Shown: positions 15,005-17,210 of the stretch, in pieces
How the letters are laid out: each line of letters opens with the position of its first letter
Numbering within the stretch: position 1 is the stretch's first letter
Assembly (NCBI GenBank): GCA_913056285.1
Contig: CAJXNE010000021.1
Coordinates: forward strand, 1-17,210
DNA from: an uncultured Zetaproteobacteria bacterium
Lineage (GTDB): Bacteria > Pseudomonadota > Zetaproteobacteria > Mariprofundales > Mariprofundaceae
Reading direction: 5' to 3'
DNA length: 17,210 nucleotides
Notes under the pieces: model-generated
Database searches by the model: none
What the model saw: only the letters and a program-made list of their open reading frames with translations
Told to the model about the DNA's origin: nothing
Made by a program: the position numbers and the translations under genes

Positions 15005-15876
15005 GTCCGGACCTGCTCAGGGTATTCTTTTTCATCCAGGTATAGCCAGCGGCGGTGAATCCATAGCCACAATTCCGGACGTTGGTGAATCGCAGGCGCA
15101 AAACTGTCACAGATAATCTGCATGGTTTCCACTTCATCCGTGATGTGTTCATTGATAGGGACAGGCCAGAATTCCAGACAAAAATTAAAACTTCTGCCAA
15201 TGCGGTGCAAGGCGACGCCGAGCACAGGGGTATGGTATTTATTGGTAAAAATTGCCGGCATCGTCGTAGTTCGCCCCTGATGGCCTAAAAATCGAACCGG
15301 CGTGCCGTTGGATAAATGCTGGTCGACCATGACTCCAATACAGTGATCGCTTTTCAAGGCTCTGGGCATCCAGCGCAGCCCAACATCTCTGGGTTGCATG
15401 GTGGCGCCAAAGCGTTCACGGGCCTGTAGCACAAACTGATTCAGCGCCGGCTGTCGCACCGTGCGATAAATAATATCCGTCGCATGGCCAAGCATAGAGA
15501 GTGCGAGCGCTCCCAATTCCCAGTTGCTGTGATGGCAGGCAGCCAGAATCACACCCTTGTTCAGTGCTTTGGCCTGTTCCAGTGCCGCATGGTTTTTGAC
15601 TTCAATGCGTGAAAGAAGAAAGTCTTTGGAACGCAGGTAGACATGCGGTAATTCAAAGCTGGTACGCCCTAGTTCGGCGAAGGATTCGCGGCTGATTCGG
15701 CGTTTCCATGCCTCGGGTTTATCCGGATAGACGCGGTTCAAATTGCGCATGGCAATGTGACGATGGCGGGCATTCAGGTAATAGGCCAGCCGCCCGAAGC
15801 CTGCGCCCATCGCGCCAGCCAGGCGCACTGGTATCAAACGAATCAGGTAGCATATCAGTTTAACTAGAAGGGCCAT
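15001..15876 (-). CDS. Lipid A late acyltransferase, LpxL/HtrB family
   Basis: This 291-residue enzyme of the lysophospholipid acyltransferase superfamily transfers an acyl chain from acyl-ACP to the hydroxyl of a lipid A acyl chain, at the inner membrane. It has an N-terminal hydrophobic segment (about 5-33), the catalytic H-x4-E in HHSNWE (His115, Glu120), YRTVRQPALNQFV further on, and VMVDQHLSNGTPVRFLG, the family's second block. The ending WLWIHRRW is also characteristic. Chain specificity (lauroyl, myristoyl, palmitoleoyl) cannot be told, so I give no gene letter. The start is 14 bp after the Trm112-like stop; the stop overlaps the methyltransferase start as ATGA. Confidence 0.92.
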   Translation of the reverse strand: MALLVKLICYLIRLIPVRLAGAMGAGFGRLAYYLNARHRHIAMRNLNRVYPDKPEAWKRRISRESFAELGRTSFELPHVYLRSKDFLLSRIEVKNHAALEQAKALNKGVILAACHHSNWELGALALSMLGHATDIIYRTVRQPALNQFVLQARERFGATMQPRDVGLRWMPRALKSDHCIGVMVDQHLSNGTPVRFLGHQGRTTTMPAIFTNKYHTPVLGVALHRIGRSFNFCLEFWPVPINEHITDEVETMQIICDSFAPAIHQRPELWLWIHRRWLYLDEKEYPEQVRT

Positions 15877-15890
15877 GATGGCGTAACAGC

Positions 15891-16061
15891 TTAAGCGGCC
15901 AGAGACTTCGCCTCATCAATCAGCATGACCGGAATATCATCCCGGATCGGGTATTCAAGTTGGCAGGCATCGCACACAAGACCGTCCTTGTTGTCATTAT
16001 AGTGGATGTCTCCCTTGCATTTTGGGCAAGCCAGAATCTCCATCAACGCTTTATCCAGCAT
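15891..16061 (-). CDS. Trm112 family small zinc-ribbon protein (YcaR-like)
   Basis: This 56-residue protein has two Cys-x2-Cys knuckles, CPKC at 12-15 and CDAC at 30-33, and ends in EYPIRDDIPVMLIDEA, the typical Trm112/YcaR pattern. In bacteria the role of these short proteins is poorly defined; eukaryotic and archaeal Trm112 activates methyltransferases by binding them. In E. coli ycaR lies between lpxK and kdsB, so the link to LPS genes is conserved even though the order differs. Here it heads an operon that contains three SAM-dependent methyltransferase-type genes, which makes a partner role tempting but unproved. The ribosome site GGAG at 16072-16069 lies 7 bases before the ATG. It is the first gene of the 11-gene block and lies 21 bp from the inverted-repeat element. 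Confidence 0.93.
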   Translation of the reverse strand: MLDKALMEILACPKCKGDIHYNDNKDGLVCDACQLEYPIRDDIPVMLIDEAKSLAA

Positions 16062-16137
16062 AATCCTACTCCAGTGCGTATTATCCTAGAAACCTCAGTT
16101 TGAAGCACCCACATGACGCAAGCTCTTGGTTCGCTTT

Positions 16138-16165
16138 ACTATACGGAAAAAATTCTTATCACCAA
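16138..16165 (-). promoter_or_regulatory. Candidate sigma-70 promoter inside the element, reading into the LPS operon
   Basis: On the minus strand TTGGTG (16165-16160) is followed after 16 bases by TATAGT (16143-16138), which matches TATAAT at 5 of 6 positions; the -35 box matches only 3 of 6. A start near 16131 would give a leader of about 70 bases before the Trm112-like ATG. This is a pattern match only, and the -35 falls in the hairpin loop. Confidence 0.35.
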
Positions 16166-16189
16166 TAAGGTGACGGCGATTTTTTCCGT
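16143..16189. repeat. Internal hairpin of the MITE-like element
   Basis: A perfect 11-bp stem, ACGGAAAAAAT at 16143-16153 with ATTTTTTCCGT at 16179-16189, encloses a second 5-bp stem TCACC/GGTGA. The A6 and T6 runs would give a T-rich flank in either direction, so it might act as a weak terminator as well as a fold. Confidence 0.65.
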
Positions 16190-16296
16190 TACGCCCTTCA
16201 AATCAATATCTTACACCCTGCACGCACTCCCAACTGAGGTTTCTAGGATCATTCAAAAACATGGGAGGCTATCTTTATCAGCTATAGGGCTCAAAC

Positions 16297-16324
16297 AAAA
16301 ATGCGGCCCGTGAAGGGGCCGCAT
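16297..16324 (-). terminator. Rho-independent terminator of the yccA-like gene
   Basis: On the minus strand a 9-bp stem ATGCGGCCC/GGGCCGCAT (16324-16316 with 16309-16301) closes a 6-base loop and runs straight into TTTTTGTTTG. It is 30 bp after the stop codon of the yccA-like gene, the textbook arrangement, and insulates the downstream LPS operon from read-through. Confidence 0.9.
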
Positions 16325-16353
16325 CAAATTGCGTGTGCGTTTATCCGATTGTT

Positions 16354-17013
16354 TCAGTCGTCGCCAAGCATGCCGAACATGGCCAATACATGCTGGAACA
16401 GCAGGAATACATCCAGATACAGGGTGAGCGCAGCAGCGATATATTCGTTGTTCGGATAGTCGCGCAGGATGTTGGATGTATCATACAGTATGAAAGCCGA
16501 AAACAGCAATACGCCCATGCCTGAGATACCCAGCGCCAGCAATGACGATTCAAAGAAGAAATAATTGGACAGGCTGAGCACAATGATGGAAATCAGGCCG
16601 ACCCAGACAAATCCTTTCAGGAAAGAAAAATCGCGTTTTGAGATAAAGGTGTAAGCGGTTAACGATGCGAATGCGACAGCCGTTGTCATAAATGCCTGAG
16701 TGACCAGAACCGGCGATTTGGCTGCAACCATGCCTACCAGTGGCGCAATCGCCATGCCGGTGATGCCGCCGAACGCCAGCAGCAATGCAAAATTAACGCC
16801 GGGGATATGGCGGGCTGCCTGTACCGCAAAAATACCGCCCATCATGATAAATAACATCATGAACGGATGTTCGTAAGGGAAGGCCATGCCCATAGACAGG
16901 TAAGCGCCAATGCTGCCGGCCGCAATGCACAGCGCCAGCATGCCATAAGTTTTGCCCAAGAAACTGATTCGGGCATCAGCCAGTTGATTGGATTGAAGTG
17001 CTTGTGTATTCAT
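16354..17013 (-). CDS. YccA / Bax inhibitor-1 family inner-membrane protein
   Basis: This 219-residue protein is nearly all membrane: seven hydrophobic segments lie at about 21-42, 48-66, 73-95, 104-123, 133-152, 157-177 and 193-213, the BI-1/TMBIM layout. Family signatures include the segment after KTYGMLALC, the run SAFILYDTSNIL near 177-188 and TLYLDVFLLFQHVL near 198-211; the acidic C-terminal GDD is also usual. E. coli YccA interacts with and modulates the FtsH protease, and some bacterial members act as pH-gated calcium channels; which applies here is unknown. A good AGGAG ribosome site lies just before the ATG. It has its own terminator and upstream region, so it is probably a single-gene unit and not part of the LPS operon. 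Confidence 0.93.
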   Translation of the reverse strand: MNTQALQSNQLADARISFLGKTYGMLALCIAAGSIGAYLSMGMAFPYEHPFMMLFIMMGGIFAVQAARHIPGVNFALLLAFGGITGMAIAPLVGMVAAKSPVLVTQAFMTTAVAFASLTAYTFISKRDFSFLKGFVWVGLISIIVLSLSNYFFFESSLLALGISGMGVLLFSAFILYDTSNILRDYPNNEYIAAALTLYLDVFLLFQHVLAMFGMLGDD

Positions 17014-17140
17014 CGTTACTCCTTTTTTGTATTGCTTACTGATTTTACTGATTAAAATTAATAGTGCGCAACGTGCAGTGGAATGATCTCAAGATCAAGT
17101 CTTATGCTTTGAGAATTAAGAAATGATGAACCCGGGCTAG
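17014..17140 (-). promoter_or_regulatory. Upstream region of the yccA-like gene with small repeats
   Basis: This region contains a 9-bp tandem duplication TTACTGATT (17036-17044 and 17045-17053) and a 14-bp palindrome TGATCTCAAGATCA (17084-17097). The palindrome lies about 70 bp before the start codon, a place where an operator could sit. I see no convincing -35/-10 pair; TTGCGC (17069-17064) is the best -35-like hexamer but lacks a partner. Confidence 0.35.
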
Positions 17141-17210
17141 TCTCAATAAGTTGCACGGGTTAAATAATGCATCCTAGGAGTCTGTCGGGCTTAGGGTGAT
17201 CGTAGCGAGC

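Larger units (their letters stand above)
16083..16249. mobile_element. MITE-like element with perfect 18-bp terminal inverted repeats
   Basis: Left end ATCCTAGAAACCTCAGTT (16083-16100) and right end AACTGAGGTTTCTAGGAT (16232-16249) are exact reverse complements. If the element proper starts at CCTAGA (16085) and ends at TCTAGG (16247), the flanks are ATTAT and ATCAT, a 4-of-5 match like a decayed 5-bp target duplication. Ends of the form CCTAGA and 5-bp duplications recall the IS1380 family (ISEcp1 group), by memory of that family. There is no transposase; the inside is short and hairpin-forming. It is therefore best read as a non-autonomous miniature element. Confidence 0.75.

Noticed and set aside
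16113..16313. Plus-strand open frame of 66 codons across the inverted-repeat element
   Set aside because: It crosses the right end of the element and part of the terminator; no ribosome site or motif, and such a short element is expected to be non-coding.
1..17210. tRNA, rRNA or riboswitch in the gaps
   Set aside because: All gaps but one are under 200 bp; none shows a cloverleaf, rRNA-like stretch or a riboswitch core that I can recognise.

Overview
The window comes from a Gram-negative bacterium, most likely a proteobacterium. It carries heptose-containing lipopolysaccharide (LPS) core genes (kdsB, hldA, waaC, waaF), a lipid A late acyltransferase (lpxL/htrB family), an LPS-export permease (lptF) and an O-antigen-ligase-type membrane protein. 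Base composition is moderate, near 50% GC by eye, with a clearly AT-richer block at about 3.6-6.36 kb. Nothing in the sequence fixes the genus; a gamma- or zetaproteobacterium is a guess only.

Layout. (1) 1-851, plus strand: a gene entering from the left edge, ending in a CinA C-terminal (PncC-type) amidohydrolase domain. The part visible before it resembles the end of TsaB, so it may be a fusion. Two hairpins fill the convergent gap that follows. (2) 993-6265, minus strand: six genes read right to left: GT4 glycosyltransferase, short methyltransferase-like protein, O-antigen ligase/polymerase-type protein, hldA, kdsB and an LHPP-like HAD phosphatase. A 137-bp gap between hldA and kdsB holds three 10-bp repeats facing three inverted ones. 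(3) 6380-7531, plus strand: a lone lptF-type permease, divergent from block 2 and meeting block 4 tail to tail. (4) 7539-16061, minus strand: an 11-gene, almost gapless operon. In transcription order it is Trm112-like zinc ribbon, lpxL-family acyltransferase, class I methyltransferase, waaF, waaC, isoprenylcysteine-methyltransferase-like membrane protein, DUF3108 exported protein, FkbM methyltransferase, two GT2 glycosyltransferases and a WaaG-like GT4. Most junctions overlap, five of them in block 4 being overlaps that fuse a start codon to a stop codon. (5) 16083-16249: a small non-coding element with perfect 18-bp inverted ends just upstream of block 4. (6) 16354-17013, minus strand: a YccA/Bax-inhibitor-1 membrane protein with a textbook terminator. 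The last 150 bases hold small repeats and a possible end of a mobile element.

How the genes fit together. KdsB activates Kdo and HldA phosphorylates the heptose precursor. WaaC and WaaF add the inner-core heptoses, and the GT2 and GT4 enzymes extend the core. The FkbM and class I methyltransferases probably decorate it. LpxL completes lipid A acylation, the ligase-type protein attaches or polymerises distal glycan, and LptF helps extract finished LPS for export. waaA (Kdo transferase), lptG, hldC/adenylyltransferase, gmhA/gmhB and hldD are not in the window.

The most interesting points are the MITE-like element with a possible outward promoter upstream of the LPS operon, the inverted 10-bp repeat array, the possible TsaB-CinA fusion, and the DUF3108 and ICMT-like genes locked into a core-LPS operon. 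I found no strong evidence for a wholly new multi-gene system.
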